Assembly (NCBI GenBank): GCA_016713245.1
Contig: JADJPM010000004.1
Coordinates: forward strand, 3,100,001 to 3,164,000
Direction: 5' to 3'
DNA from: Verrucomicrobiaceae bacterium
GTDB taxonomy: Bacteria; Verrucomicrobiota; Verrucomicrobiia; Verrucomicrobiales; Verrucomicrobiaceae
DNA length: 64,000 nt
The notes under the pieces were generated by a model. It saw nothing but the letters and a program-made list of their open reading frames with translations, was not told where the DNA came from and made no database searches. This document shows positions 1 to 7,852 of the stretch, piece by piece. The position numbers and the translations under genes are program-made. Position 1 is the first letter of the stretch. Every line of letters begins with the position of its first letter.

Positions 1-115
1 CATAGGCAACGGTTTCATTCCAAGAGCAGATGTCATCCAGCGAATGCCAACCACACCCCTGGTTTTCGATCAAGGTTTTCCAGCCAGGCCGTTCGCTAAC
101 CGTGATGCGTCTCAT
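1..115 (-). CDS. Glutathionylspermidine synthase family protein, N-terminal fragment cut by window edge
   Basis: Reading leftward from an ATG at 115-113, the first 38 codons are open to the window edge. They begin MRRITVSERPGWKTLIE and continue through a W-H-S segment to W-N-E-T-V-A-Y, resembling the start of the glutathionylspermidine synthase / YgiC family (a R-P-x-W segment, then a His and a W-x-E-x-x-x-Y motif). The ATG overlaps the TGA of the upstream gene as ATGA, so the two were translationally coupled. In E. coli, ygiC follows ygiB, which encodes a small membrane-associated protein, so the neighbourhood is consistent. Only the N-terminus is visible; the ATP-grasp domain would lie outside the window. 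Confidence 0.55.
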   Translation of the reverse strand, partial: MRRITVSERPGWKTLIENQGCGWHSLDDICSWNETVAY

Positions 116-503
116 GAACCACTCGTGCGTCCTGTTGAGTCGCCAAAACCGGACCGCTCGGCCTCCTCGTTGAATTTCCGCAGGCGTTCGGGATCGGCTG
201 CAAACCACAGTGCGTTCACTCGCTCAACCTCGCTCGGATGCGGTGTGGAACTGCCCACCTGACGCTGGTCCGGTTCTATATGCCATGCTCCGTCCCAATA
301 GTAGCCCTGGCCCTCGCGATACTCATTCCATGGTCTTTCATACCAGCCTCCTGACGTGGCATGGTAGTAGCCAGCCTCAATGACACGGTGATTATTCGGA
401 TACTCGTGGTCTTTGTTCACCGCGCGAAACGGAGCCATGTGCTGCTCCACCTTTCGCTTGTTCCAAGCCTGTAGGCCAAACACGCCGAGGAAGAACAAAA
501 TGA
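112..503 (-). pseudogene. Small membrane-anchored protein, 3' part, interrupted by the ISL3 element
   Basis: This 3' piece encodes roughly 130 residues: the end of a hydrophobic helix (ILFFLGVFGLQAW), a basic stretch, then a Trp/Tyr/Gly-rich domain with motifs such as GGWYERPW and YYWDGAWH. A TTG at 498 could act as a start, but joining across the insertion, with one copy of the 8-bp duplication removed, restores an in-frame ATG at 1854 giving MQNWLPALFFILFFLG, a complete signal/anchor helix. Position next to a YgiC-like gene suggests a YgiB-like partner, but sequence similarity to YgiB was not established. The TGA overlaps the next ATG (ATGA). The gene is probably inactive, and the insertion may be polar on its neighbour. 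Confidence 0.65.
496..503. repeat. Target-site duplication, left copy
   Basis: CAAAATGA lies directly outside the left terminal inverted repeat and is identical to 1819-1826. Eight-bp duplications are usual for ISL3-family transposition. Confidence 0.85.
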
Positions 504-1818
504 GGTTCTTCGCGGGTTTTAGTGGGCGGGGGAGGGCTTGAGATCAAGCCTGCCGCAGTGAAAGAGGATGCGTGTGCGATAGTTGGCGAATGAGCGGAAG
601 CCTCTCGCGGCGCTTTTGATCGCCTGGATGCGGCTGTTGAGGCCTTCGCTCGCCGCGTTGGTGATGCGGTGCTTGATGTAATTGAGGATATCCTGCCAGT
701 GCGTGTCGATGAGCTTCGCCACCTTCTTGAGGGGCTCCAGACGGCTGCTCATCACCGCCCTGCGCCACCCTTTGTAGAACCGCTCTGCCGCGCCAGCATA
801 CAGGTAGTTCCAGAAGTGCCGGAAGTCCTCCTTGTAGTGCCACGCACGGCTGGTTTTCAGATCCAGCTCGTGCAGCTTGCGGAAGCTCACCGCCTCTCTG
901 TTGCGCTTGTCCTCGTAGGTGCGCATCCACTGGTATTTGCTGCCTTTGAGCGTGTCATCACCTATGCTCATGAGCCTCTTGTGCTCGTCTTTGCGCACGC
1001 GGTCCACCGCAGCGTTGAGATGGGCGCTGATGTGGTAGCGGTCATGCACGATGTCGGCCTGCGGCAGCACCTGCCTGGCGGCCTTGAGATAAGCATCCCA
1101 CATATCCATGGCCACGGCTTTGATCCCTCCACGATGTGCTTGGGGGATTTGCTCCAGCAGCGCGACGGCGTCCTCGTGTTTGCGCCCGTGCACCACTTCG
1201 ATCACTCGGGCGGCTCCTTCGCTCAGGTCGTTGAGCGTGGTGATGTAGTCATGGCCGCTGCCGAAGCTCTTTTCGTCCATTCCTGCGTGCTCGAAGTCCT
1301 CCAGGCTGCGCCGGTTCAGTCCGCGCTGCACGGCCCGTTCCATGAGCCGCTGCGCACCTTCCCAACCGATGCGCAGCAGTGCGCATGCCTCGCTGGTGCT
1401 CGCCGCGCTTTGCAGCACGGCGACGCCGAAGGCCTCGAACATCCAGGTGAAGGGCGAGTGCTTGGCGGCCCATGGCACCCCGATGGTTTTGACGCCGCAA
1501 CGCTCGCACTGGCAGCGTGGCACCCGGAGCGCGCAGCTCGGTCTCAAACTGCATGGTGTCCAGATGCCTCCACTTCCTCTCCGGCGCGTGATCGAAGATG
1601 CTGCAACGACTCTGGCATCCCGGACAGATGACCGTCGAACCGCCCGTGTGCCGCAGCCTGATATGCACCGCACGCGCCTCCATGCTCAGCTTCACCTCCT
1701 CAACCTCCCAGTCCTTGTCGAGTCCGAGGAGTAGATGATAGTGCGCTCGCAGGCTTTGATCGTTGGGCATTCACCCTCTTACCCCACCTTTAGCGCCCAT
1801 CAAAACCCGCGAAGAACC
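504..1818 (-). mobile_element. ISL3-family insertion sequence (1315 bp)
   Basis: The element has 25-bp terminal inverted repeats, 504-528 and 1794-1818, starting GGTTCTTCGCGGGTTTT and matching at 23 of 25 positions. It is flanked by identical 8-bp duplications CAAAATGA. It carries one transposase reading frame on the minus strand, which is frameshifted. Size, termini and duplication length all fit the ISL3 family. It sits inside a small membrane-protein gene whose reading frame is restored when the element and one duplication are removed. Confidence 0.9.
519..1770 (-). pseudogene. ISL3-family transposase, frameshifted
   Basis: The N-terminal part (from ATG 1770) contains a Cys-x2-Cys zinc-finger segment, and the downstream frame contributes the partner C-x-C-x2-C segment (RCQCERCG), the DDE_Tnp_ISL3 catalytic core and the C-terminus. 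Visible core motifs are AVAMDMWDAY, DIVHDRYH and ITNAASEGLNSRIQ with the final Glu. The frames switch near 1528: removing the single A at 1528 (T on the coding strand) would join L-R-A to R-V-P-R and give one protein of about 417 residues. As read, the transposase is inactive unless the extra base is a sequencing error or programmed frameshifting occurs. Confidence 0.85.
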
Positions 1819-1826
1819 CAAAATGA
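1819..1826. repeat. Target-site duplication, right copy
   Basis: CAAAATGA abuts the right terminal repeat and is identical to 496-503. Confidence 0.85.
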
Positions 1827-1854
1827 AAAACAATGCGGGCAGCCAATTTTGCAT
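1819..1854 (-). pseudogene. 5' fragment of the interrupted membrane-protein gene
   Basis: ATG at 1854-1852 starts MQNWLPALFFIL, running into the right copy of the 8-bp duplication (1819-1826), and is in frame with 112-503 across the insertion. An in-frame TGA lies upstream, so this ATG is the natural start. Confidence 0.7.
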
Positions 1855-1906
1855 CTCCGAAACTAAACGTCTCAGAAATCACCGCCACCGCATTTCTGCT
1901 ACAAAT

Positions 1907-1942
1907 CACCTCACAGCACATTCACCGCCGCGCCGCCATCGA
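1907..1942. repeat. 36-bp direct repeat, remnant of an SDR gene end
   Basis: It matches 2716-2751 at 35 of 36 positions. Read on the minus strand it encodes the last residues DGGAAVNVL, stop and five following bases of the intact SDR gene at 2720-3493. The match stops exactly where a different gene remnant begins, marking a recombination junction. Confidence 0.85.
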
Positions 1943-2060
1943 AAGCCCCGCCAACCAAGCCAACCCCGCCCCCACCCAAACCGTCAAATGGGGCTCCCAA
2001 ACCTATGACGAGATGATGATGGGCTACCTGGAGACGTTCAGACCGATGGATGCGGAGTGA
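1941..2060 (+). pseudogene. C-terminal tail remnant resembling planctomycete/verrucomicrobial redoxin or copper monooxygenase proteins
   Basis: The frame reads NPAPTQTVKWGSQTYDEM, then MMGYLETFRPMDAE and stop. The NP-x-P-x-x-x-V-x-W-G-x-Q-T-x-D-E-M pattern is typical of the C-terminal end of large secreted redoxin/ascorbate-dependent monooxygenase-like proteins in this phylum. Nothing upstream belongs to that gene; the frame abuts the displaced SDR tail instead. It is best read as a 3'-end remnant left by rearrangement. Confidence 0.5.
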
Positions 2061-2069
2061 TGAAATGCT

Positions 2070-2396
2070 TCAAAGCCCCAGCAAGTCACGCAGGGCAACC
2101 TTCACGGCGGAATATTGATCCGAAGTGATACTCCCCATCTTACGCACTAACTTCGAGCCATTCATGCTCGCGAGTCCCTGAACATTGACCGCCGACTCTT
2201 TTGGTAACCATCGAGGGCGCCCCAGATCGACCTCACCTCTCCGGGAACGAATTTGGGAAGTCAGTGGAGCCACAATGTGGAGAGCCCTAGCATCCTCATC
2301 CCGGGGTACTGCAAGCACCAGAACAGGACGACACTTTTCGATCATTCCCAGATCGGCAAACCAAACCTCGCCAGGATGTGGATCAATACGGGCCAT
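2070..2396 (-). CDS. MazF/PemK-type mRNA interferase toxin
   Basis: The 108-residue protein has the family's length and N-terminal pattern: PGEVWFADLG (7-16), then K-C-R-P-V-L-V-L (21-28), corresponding to the conserved G-E-V-W ... R-P-x-L-V of MazF/PemK beta-barrels. The family cleaves mRNA at specific sequences. It overlaps the end of the antitoxin gene by 14 bp, the usual arrangement for translational coupling. The module lies between the two copies of the SDR-tail repeat, suggesting it arrived by an insertion. Target specificity cannot be read from sequence. Confidence 0.75.
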   Translation of the reverse strand: MARIDPHPGEVWFADLGMIEKCRPVLVLAVPRDEDARALHIVAPLTSQIRSRRGEVDLGRPRWLPKESAVNVQGLASMNGSKLVRKMGSITSDQYSAVKVALRDLLGL

Positions 2397-2610
2397 AGGC
2401 TTCGTTCCATTGTTCGCCCTGCTCCTCGGCGGATAGAACCGGCTTCGGACTCAGATTCACCGAGAATGGAAGGCCTTTATGCAACTCGATTTGAGCGAGC
2501 AGCATATTGAAAACCTGCTCGGCATTCAGTCCTAATTTTTGTAAGGTCGCATCAGCGCGGCGCAGTCGGCTGGTGGGAACTTTAGCTCGGAATGTCGTCG
2601 TTTTTGTCAT
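2383..2610 (-). CDS. RelB/DinJ-like ribbon-helix-helix antitoxin
   Basis: A 75-residue protein starting MTKTTTFRAKVP with a beta strand followed by two helices (RADATLQKLGL, AEQVFNMLLAQIEL) and the G-L-P-F turn characteristic of RelB/DinJ antitoxins. Such antitoxins bind and neutralise the partner toxin through their C-terminus and repress their own promoter through the RHH dimer. The partner here is MazF-type rather than the more usual RelE/YafQ type, a hybrid pairing found in many bacteria. The promoter should lie in 2611-2715. Confidence 0.7.
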   Translation of the reverse strand: MTKTTTFRAKVPTSRLRRADATLQKLGLNAEQVFNMLLAQIELHKGLPFSVNLSPKPVLSAEEQGEQWNEAYGPY

Positions 2611-2715
2611 ACATCAAAGATGACGACAACCCAAGACAGGTCAATTCCCGAAAATCACCGCGTCCATGTCTTCATCTCCAGGCAACCTGGGGCCGAAAGT
2701 CATCTGCCATCGGCG

Positions 2716-2751
2716 CACCTCACAGTACATTCACCGCCGCGCCGCCATCGA
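2716..2751. repeat. 36-bp direct repeat at the end of the intact SDR gene
   Basis: It covers the last codons and stop of the SDR gene plus a few bases, and matches 1907-1942 with one difference (T2726 versus C1917). The two copies bracket the toxin-antitoxin module. Confidence 0.85.
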
Positions 2752-3493
2752 CGACGATGCCTTGGCCGGTGATGTAGGCACCGGCTTCGCTGGCGAGGAG
2801 AAGCGCTGGACCGGCGAGTTCACGCGGAGCGGCCCAGCGCTTGAGGGCGGTGCGGTCGGCGAAGTATTTCTTCTCCTCGTCGTTGAGCAGCTTGCCGGGC
2901 ATATCGGTGAGGAAGGGGCCGGGGCAGAGGCAGTTCACGGTGATGCCATAAGGCCCGAGGTCGAGCGCACTGGCACGGGCGAGGCCGATCAAGGCGGCTT
3001 TGCAGGCGCAATAGACGTTTCGCTTCAAGCGGCCACCGACGCCGAGGACGCTGGAGATGTGAATGACGCGTCCCCATTTCCGCTGTTTCATCGCGGGCAC
3101 GAGCGCCCGCGTGAGCGACATGACGGCGGTGAGGTCCACTTCGACATTTCGATCCCACACCTCATCGGTGATCTCATCAATGGCCTGCGGATTGTTGATG
3201 CCAGCGTTGTTGACGAGGATATCGATCTTCCCGAGACGCTTCTGCGATTCTTCAGCGAGGGCTTTGACCTGCGCACGATCCGCCATGTCCGCCACCATCC
3301 ACTCGACTTTGACGTTTAATCCCTCGCCGATCTCGGCGGCAGCGGCTTGGAGTTCGTCGGCGTTGCGGCTGGAGATGAAGACATCGGCTCCAGCTTCCGC
3401 AAAGCCGCGTGCCATGGCTTTGCCGAGGCCTTTGCTGCCGCCGGTGACGAGGGCGCATTTGCCGGAGAGATCGAAGAGAGGTGTGGAGGACAT
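2720..3493 (-). CDS. SDR family NAD(P)-dependent oxidoreductase
   Basis: A classical short-chain dehydrogenase of 257 residues. The cofactor loop is TGGSKGLG (17-24), the NNAG motif is at 95-98, and the catalytic set is Ser147/148 with Tyr161-x3-Lys165 (YCACK). The C-terminal G-Q-x-I-V-V-D-G-G is typical of FabG/gluconate-5-dehydrogenase-like members. The substrate cannot be assigned. It is the last gene of a tight minus-strand run (sppA, CPBP protease, SDR; gaps 6 and 21 bp). Its 3' end is duplicated at 1907-1942, the mark of an insertion next to it. Confidence 0.88.
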   Translation of the reverse strand: MSSTPLFDLSGKCALVTGGSKGLGKAMARGFAEAGADVFISSRNADELQAAAAEIGEGLNVKVEWMVADMADRAQVKALAEESQKRLGKIDILVNNAGINNPQAIDEITDEVWDRNVEVDLTAVMSLTRALVPAMKQRKWGRVIHISSVLGVGGRLKRNVYCACKAALIGLARASALDLGPYGITVNCLCPGPFLTDMPGKLLNDEEKKYFADRTALKRWAAPRELAGPALLLASEAGAYITGQGIVVDGGAAVNVL

Positions 3494-3514
3494 CGTGATG
3501 AGGATTGAAAGGCT

Positions 3515-4360
3515 TTAGTTAGGTGCATTCCAGCCCATCATCATGGCGATGAGGCTGGTGGAATTGAAGATGGCGTGAAGGATCATCGGGGCGAGAAGGC
3601 AACCGGTGAGTTCGTAAGCGGCGCAGAAGAACAGAGCGAGCACCCACAGCGGCAGGAGGCTGCCGGTGTGCATGTGGATGATGGCAAAGAACAGACCGGA
3701 GATCAGCGCGGCGAATGGGGCATCGGTGTAGCGCTTGATCACACCATAGATGAAGCCGCGGAAGAGGATCTCCTCCACCACCGGAGCCACGATGGCGGCG
3801 GCGATGATGATGAGAACTCGAAGCAGCATGTCATCCGTCTTCACAAAGGCACGCACGAGCTCCTGCTCCTCGGCACCGGGAGCTAGGCGCTGCATCCAGT
3901 CATTCGAGAACACCGCCGTGCTACCGACGACGAGGAACATCGGCAGCAGCGCGAGGGCGAGAGTGATCGCGAGGGTTTTCCAACGAATGACGGAGAAGCC
4001 GAAAAGCTCCACCGGATGCAGGTGACGGACCTGAGCGAGATACACGAGCAGCACACAGCAAAGCATGAGCTGAACAAAAATCCCCAGAGCCACCTCACTG
4101 ACTCCCGGCGTGATCTTTGGGCCGCCCACCACCTCCGAAAGCGGCTGCATGATGCCAGAAAGCAGCAAGCCGAGACCTGCGGTGAGAGCGACGAGATCAA
4201 GGTCACCATACTGCTGGGAGGCCACGAGGCCATCGTGATTCCACGCTGCCTCGGGACGCATGAGACGCATCCATTTGTATCCGAGCAGGCCAAGAAAGAA
4301 CGCCAACCCGGCGATGCAGGTGAAGTCTTGCAACACAGCGATGTTCGCGATTTCCGGCAT
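3515..4360 (-). CDS. CPBP family intramembrane glutamic endopeptidase
   Basis: A 281-residue polytopic membrane protein with about seven hydrophobic segments. The signature motif E196-E197-x3-R201 (VEEILFRGF) is followed by a conserved His near 229 (FFAIIHMH) and a final L-H-A-x-x-N segment, the four motifs of CAAX-protease/bacteriocin-processing (ABI) proteins. Members cleave membrane substrates or support immunity functions; the substrate is unknown. It lies 6 bp downstream of the SppA gene, so both may share a role in membrane-protein turnover. Confidence 0.85.
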   Translation of the reverse strand: MPEIANIAVLQDFTCIAGLAFFLGLLGYKWMRLMRPEAAWNHDGLVASQQYGDLDLVALTAGLGLLLSGIMQPLSEVVGGPKITPGVSEVALGIFVQLMLCCVLLVYLAQVRHLHPVELFGFSVIRWKTLAITLALALLPMFLVVGSTAVFSNDWMQRLAPGAEEQELVRAFVKTDDMLLRVLIIIAAAIVAPVVEEILFRGFIYGVIKRYTDAPFAALISGLFFAIIHMHTGSLLPLWVLALFFCAAYELTGCLLAPMILHAIFNSTSLIAMMMGWNAPN

Positions 4361-4366
4361 GAGAGA

Positions 4367-5407
4367 TCAGCGAGCGTAGGTGGAGGAAAGGTAATATGGT
4401 ACGCCGGGCTGCAAACGTGGCAAGGCCGAGCCGCCAGCGAGATTCAGCTCAAGCTTCGCGGGCTGCTGGCGGGCCTTCAGCGAGGCTTCAGCAAGGCCTA
4501 GCGCATCAAAGAGGCCGTGCTCGTGCTTGTAGCGCACCACGGCGGCTCCGGGAGCTTTGCCTAGCTCACGAGCCAAGGCTCGGGCGTCTTCGATATAGCC
4601 GATCTGATCCACCAGCTTGGCCGCCAGCGCCTCGCGGGCGGTGACCACACGACCATCAGCGACGGTGCTCTTGAGCAGATCCTTCGGCTGCTTCCGTGCC
4701 TCGCTCACGATGCCAAGGAAGCGGTCATACATCTGCGTGACGAGGTTCTGGATGTAGGCCTTCTCATCCTCACGCATCGGACGGGCACCACTGAGACTGT
4801 CCTTGAAGGCACCACTTGTGAAGGTGTTCATGCCGAGCCCCACTTTGCCGAAGAGATCGGCGTAATTGATCGATTCCATGATGACGCCGATGCTGCCGGT
4901 GAGCGTCGTCTCGCTGGCGACGATCTTGGTGGCTCCGCAGGCCACATAATAGCCACCGGATGCGGCGACTGAATCCATGTGGACGACGACAGGCTTGACC
5001 GCCGCCACTTTCTTCACGGCATTGTAGAGCACATCACTGGCGGTGACCTCGCCACCTGGGGAATTGATGCGAAGGACGATGGCCTTCACTTCAGTGTCAC
5101 CGGCCGCTTGTTCGAGCTGACGCTTCAAATTCTCGATGCTGGGCATCGCCTCCGAAAAAAGGCCTTCCGATGAAAACGACGAGATGATGCCATCGAGGTC
5201 AATCTGGGCGATTTTGGCCGTCGCCTTCTCCTTGGCGGGTTCGAGGAGGTGTTCGCGGAGTTTCGGCAGCGGCTTCGCGGGGCTGGAAAAGGTCGCACCA
5301 GCCTCCACACCGCCTGAAAGCATGGCAAACTGGCCCAGATTGCAGGCCAGGCTCAGAAAGAGGAGGATGATCACGAAGGCGAGGAGGCAGCCGTATTTCT
5401 TGCTCAT
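4367..5407 (-). CDS. sppA: Signal peptide peptidase SppA (S49 family)
   Basis: The 346-residue protein starts with MSKKYG and one transmembrane helix (residues about 8-30). The catalytic serine sits in VAASGGYY (Ser150) and the general base in GAFKDSLSG (Lys202), almost the same positions as the Ser-Lys dyad of the short Bacillus-type SppA. The supporting motifs INSPGG and the L-T-G-S-I-G-V segment are present. It degrades signal peptides left in the membrane after secretion. First gene of a probable operon with the CPBP protease and SDR. Confidence 0.9.
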   Translation of the reverse strand: MSKKYGCLLAFVIILLFLSLACNLGQFAMLSGGVEAGATFSSPAKPLPKLREHLLEPAKEKATAKIAQIDLDGIISSFSSEGLFSEAMPSIENLKRQLEQAAGDTEVKAIVLRINSPGGEVTASDVLYNAVKKVAAVKPVVVHMDSVAASGGYYVACGATKIVASETTLTGSIGVIMESINYADLFGKVGLGMNTFTSGAFKDSLSGARPMREDEKAYIQNLVTQMYDRFLGIVSEARKQPKDLLKSTVADGRVVTAREALAAKLVDQIGYIEDARALARELGKAPGAAVVRYKHEHGLFDALGLAEASLKARQQPAKLELNLAGGSALPRLQPGVPYYLSSTYAR

Positions 5408-5432
5408 GGGCCGCGATGCTACCGCGTGGCTT

Positions 5433-5450
5433 CCGGGGCTTCAACCCCGG
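5433..5450 (-). other. Short perfect hairpin between sppA and the SRPBCC gene
   Basis: CCGGGG, loop CTTCAA, CCCCGG. There is no clear T-run, so it may be a repeat or leader hairpin in the sppA 5' region rather than a terminator. Confidence 0.4.
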
Positions 5451-5473
5451 CTTGTTCTCCGTGGAAATGAATT

Positions 5474-5497
5474 CCTGACCGTCACAAAGGCGTCAGG
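5474..5497 (-). terminator. Possible terminator after the SRPBCC gene
   Basis: A CCTGAC/GTCAGG stem with a 12-base loop directly after the stop codon at 5501-5503. No strong U-tract follows, so termination is tentative. Confidence 0.3.
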
Positions 5498-5500
5498 CCT

Positions 5501-6043
5501 TCATTTCGGCGACGAGCCCGTGGCGACGACCTTCGCCAAATTGGCCAGACCTTTTTCAAAGTCGTCCCCGCACATCTTTTCGCAGTCCATGAAGAGACCC
5601 ATGAGCTTGCCGATGAAGGGCTTTTTGCCCTGCATGGCCCAGGTGACTTTGGTGCCAGCACCTTCGGGCACGAAGGTGAACTGCACCTCCGTGCTGCCCG
5701 CCATCGGGCGTGTCATGTCGATGCGCATGTGGACGTATTCATCCGGCTTGCTGGCGGTGAGATTCGAGGTGCCTGCGCCGCATTCCATGTTGCCATCCCA
5801 GTGAAACTTCGCGCCCACGCCCTGCACGGGACCTTCGAGGCGGTGTTTCATCTCCGGGTCGAGACCGGTCCACGGGGACCAGGACATCCATTTGGAGAAG
5901 TCATTCACCACGGCATAGATCGCCGCAGGTGGGGCCGGAATGACGGAAGAGCGGGAGACCTTCATGTCATCGGATTGAAACGAGGCGATGCCAGCGAGGA
6001 TGCCGATGACGGCGACGAGGCCGAGGAGGATTTTCTTGATCAT
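5501..6043 (-). CDS. SRPBCC family protein (polyketide cyclase/START-like)
   Basis: The 180-residue protein has an N-terminal hydrophobic segment (KKILLGLVAVIGILAG), then a START-like domain beginning with SRSSVIPAPPAAIYAVVND and F-S-x-W-x-x-W-S-P-W, the standard opening of the SRPBCC fold. These helix-grip proteins bind hydrophobic ligands in a central cavity; the ligand here is unknown. It lies 20 bp downstream of the pyrophosphatase gene and is probably co-transcribed with it. The predicted single helix suggests membrane anchoring. Confidence 0.75.
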   Translation of the reverse strand: MIKKILLGLVAVIGILAGIASFQSDDMKVSRSSVIPAPPAAIYAVVNDFSKWMSWSPWTGLDPEMKHRLEGPVQGVGAKFHWDGNMECGAGTSNLTASKPDEYVHMRIDMTRPMAGSTEVQFTFVPEGAGTKVTWAMQGKKPFIGKLMGLFMDCEKMCGDDFEKGLANLAKVVATGSSPK

Positions 6044-6063
6044 GGAGTGCTTGAATGGTGAAA

Positions 6064-7731
6064 TCAGGGCGCGGCCAGTTTGGTCACGACATGGCTCATG
6101 TAGGGGAAGAGTTGTTTTTTGCGGCTCACCACGCCGGGCATGTCATAGACGTTCTCTTTGGCCTGCGGGTAATCAATGGAGGCGATGACGCGCTGGTCAC
6201 CCGCCACGAGCAGGACGCTGTGATGGCGTGTGATATCCGTGACCATGAGGCAGGCAAAGTGAAGACTGTGCTTCTGCAGAAGCGAGTGCAAAGCGGCTTG
6301 CAGGTCTTTTTCACGCTTCCAGAACTCGTCGAGGCCGAGTTCCTCGATCTGGCTGATGCTGATGTGCCAGCCGTTTTCCTCGAAGACCTTCCGATCACTC
6401 TCCAAAGCACGATCCGGCGTGTTTTCGCGAAGCATGGAGCCTGCGGCAAAGAAGTCCTTCACGAACTGGGCGCTATCAATGCCGCCAATGCCAGCCAGCC
6501 AGCCAAGAATGTCTTTATCCGTATCCGTCGTGGTGGGGCTGGTGAGGTGGAGGGTATCGGAAATGATGCCTGCGCAGAGGCAGATGGCGGTGCCTTTGTC
6601 CGGCGCGGCATTGCGCATGCGATACATGATGCCGACGATGGTTGAGGTGCTGCCGACAGGCTCATTCAGGAAGCGGATCGGCTCCTTGGTGCGCAGATTG
6701 CCGCTGAGGCGATGGTGATCGATGACCTCAACGATCTCCGCCTCATCCGCACCGGCCACGGCCTGGGCGAATTCATTGTGATCGACGAGCACGAGCTTCG
6801 CCCGCGGGGTGTCGATAAGGTCAGACTTGGAGAACACACCGATCAGATGCTGCGTCTCCTCATCCACGACCGGGAAAAGCGGCTGCGCGGAGCTTTGCAC
6901 CGCATGCACGATCTCCTTCAGCGGGGCACGCGAGCCGAAGGACAGAAAGTCCTCCGTGAGCGCCTCGCCGATGGGGCGGGAGAAGCGCAGGAGCTGCGAA
7001 GTGCTCGCGGTATCATGGGGTGAGCAAATGATGGCCACGCCTTTCGACTTCGCCTGATCCAAGATGCTATCCCACGGCTTAAAACCACCGGTGATGATCA
7101 AACAACGAGCCCCAAGCTCGATGGCGAGCGCATGAATCTCCGGGCGATCTCCGGTGACGAGTGCCACATCACGCGAGGCAAACTGCATGGCCCGCTGGCG
7201 GGAGGTTTCCACACTCGATGCGGCCACGACGAGCACGAACTCCTGCACTTTATCCGCCCCGGTGGTATCTCCAGCCAGAGTGCCCCCCAGCGCAGCGACG
7301 ATGTTTTCCAGGCTGGTGGGCACGGCGCGGTTCCCGGCATGGGAGCCAGCCTCCGCAGGGAGGAAAAGCTGAGCCATATCTTGAATGGATGGCACGCCCA
7401 GCAGGCGGCCCTCATCATCCACCACTGGAATGGAGCGGAAGCCGTGCTCGATCATCTTGCGATACACGGCAAGGAAGGTTTCCGCCGGTTTCGCCGTGAG
7501 CACCTCCTTGCGGCAAATCGTGGCGGCCGTGGGGCGCACATCGAGGAGCAGCTTGGGAGCTTCCACGCCTGCGGTGTGCAGCACCCAGTTCGTGCGCACG
7601 CTCACCTCACCACAGCACGCGGCCACCGCATTCATCTTCCGCACATCCCGCAAAAACGCCGCATAACCGATGGCGGAGCAGATGGCATCGGTATCCGGGT
7701 TTCGATGCCCGATGACGAAAATGGGGTCCAT
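6064..7731 (-). CDS. Manganese-dependent inorganic pyrophosphatase with inserted CBS/DRTGG domains
   Basis: The 555-residue protein starts with the DHH-family metal-binding motif GHRNPDTDAICSA (His9, Asp13, Asp15). Family II pyrophosphatases are about 310 residues; the extra ~240 residues here carry a CBS domain, a DRTGG-like segment and a second CBS domain, as in regulated CBS-PPases. The DHH motif (EVIDHHRLSG) and DHHA2 part follow in the C-terminal half. It hydrolyses pyrophosphate to phosphate; CBS-PPases are controlled by adenine nucleotides bound to the CBS pair. Probably the first gene of a two-gene unit with the SRPBCC gene. Confidence 0.87.
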   Translation of the reverse strand: MDPIFVIGHRNPDTDAICSAIGYAAFLRDVRKMNAVAACCGEVSVRTNWVLHTAGVEAPKLLLDVRPTAATICRKEVLTAKPAETFLAVYRKMIEHGFRSIPVVDDEGRLLGVPSIQDMAQLFLPAEAGSHAGNRAVPTSLENIVAALGGTLAGDTTGADKVQEFVLVVAASSVETSRQRAMQFASRDVALVTGDRPEIHALAIELGARCLIITGGFKPWDSILDQAKSKGVAIICSPHDTASTSQLLRFSRPIGEALTEDFLSFGSRAPLKEIVHAVQSSAQPLFPVVDEETQHLIGVFSKSDLIDTPRAKLVLVDHNEFAQAVAGADEAEIVEVIDHHRLSGNLRTKEPIRFLNEPVGSTSTIVGIMYRMRNAAPDKGTAICLCAGIISDTLHLTSPTTTDTDKDILGWLAGIGGIDSAQFVKDFFAAGSMLRENTPDRALESDRKVFEENGWHISISQIEELGLDEFWKREKDLQAALHSLLQKHSLHFACLMVTDITRHHSVLLVAGDQRVIASIDYPQAKENVYDMPGVVSRKKQLFPYMSHVVTKLAAP

Positions 7732-7756
7732 GGAGAAAATGACGAATGAGGAATTC

Positions 7757-7852
7757 CGAATGATGAATGAATGTCGAAGCTCGAATGACGAACAGACCCT
7801 GGATTCGGATTTCGGGCCTATTTCGTCATTCTACATTCGTCATTCGACATTC
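7757..7852. repeat. Palindromic GAATGACGAA-type intergenic repeat
   Basis: Left arm 7757-7792 and right arm 7820-7852 are built from the same words (GAATGTCGAA, GAATGACGAA) in opposite orientation, so the transcript can fold into a long imperfect hairpin. Similar words recur at 14654-14684. It directly follows the leuD stop and could serve as a transcription barrier. Confidence 0.6.
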
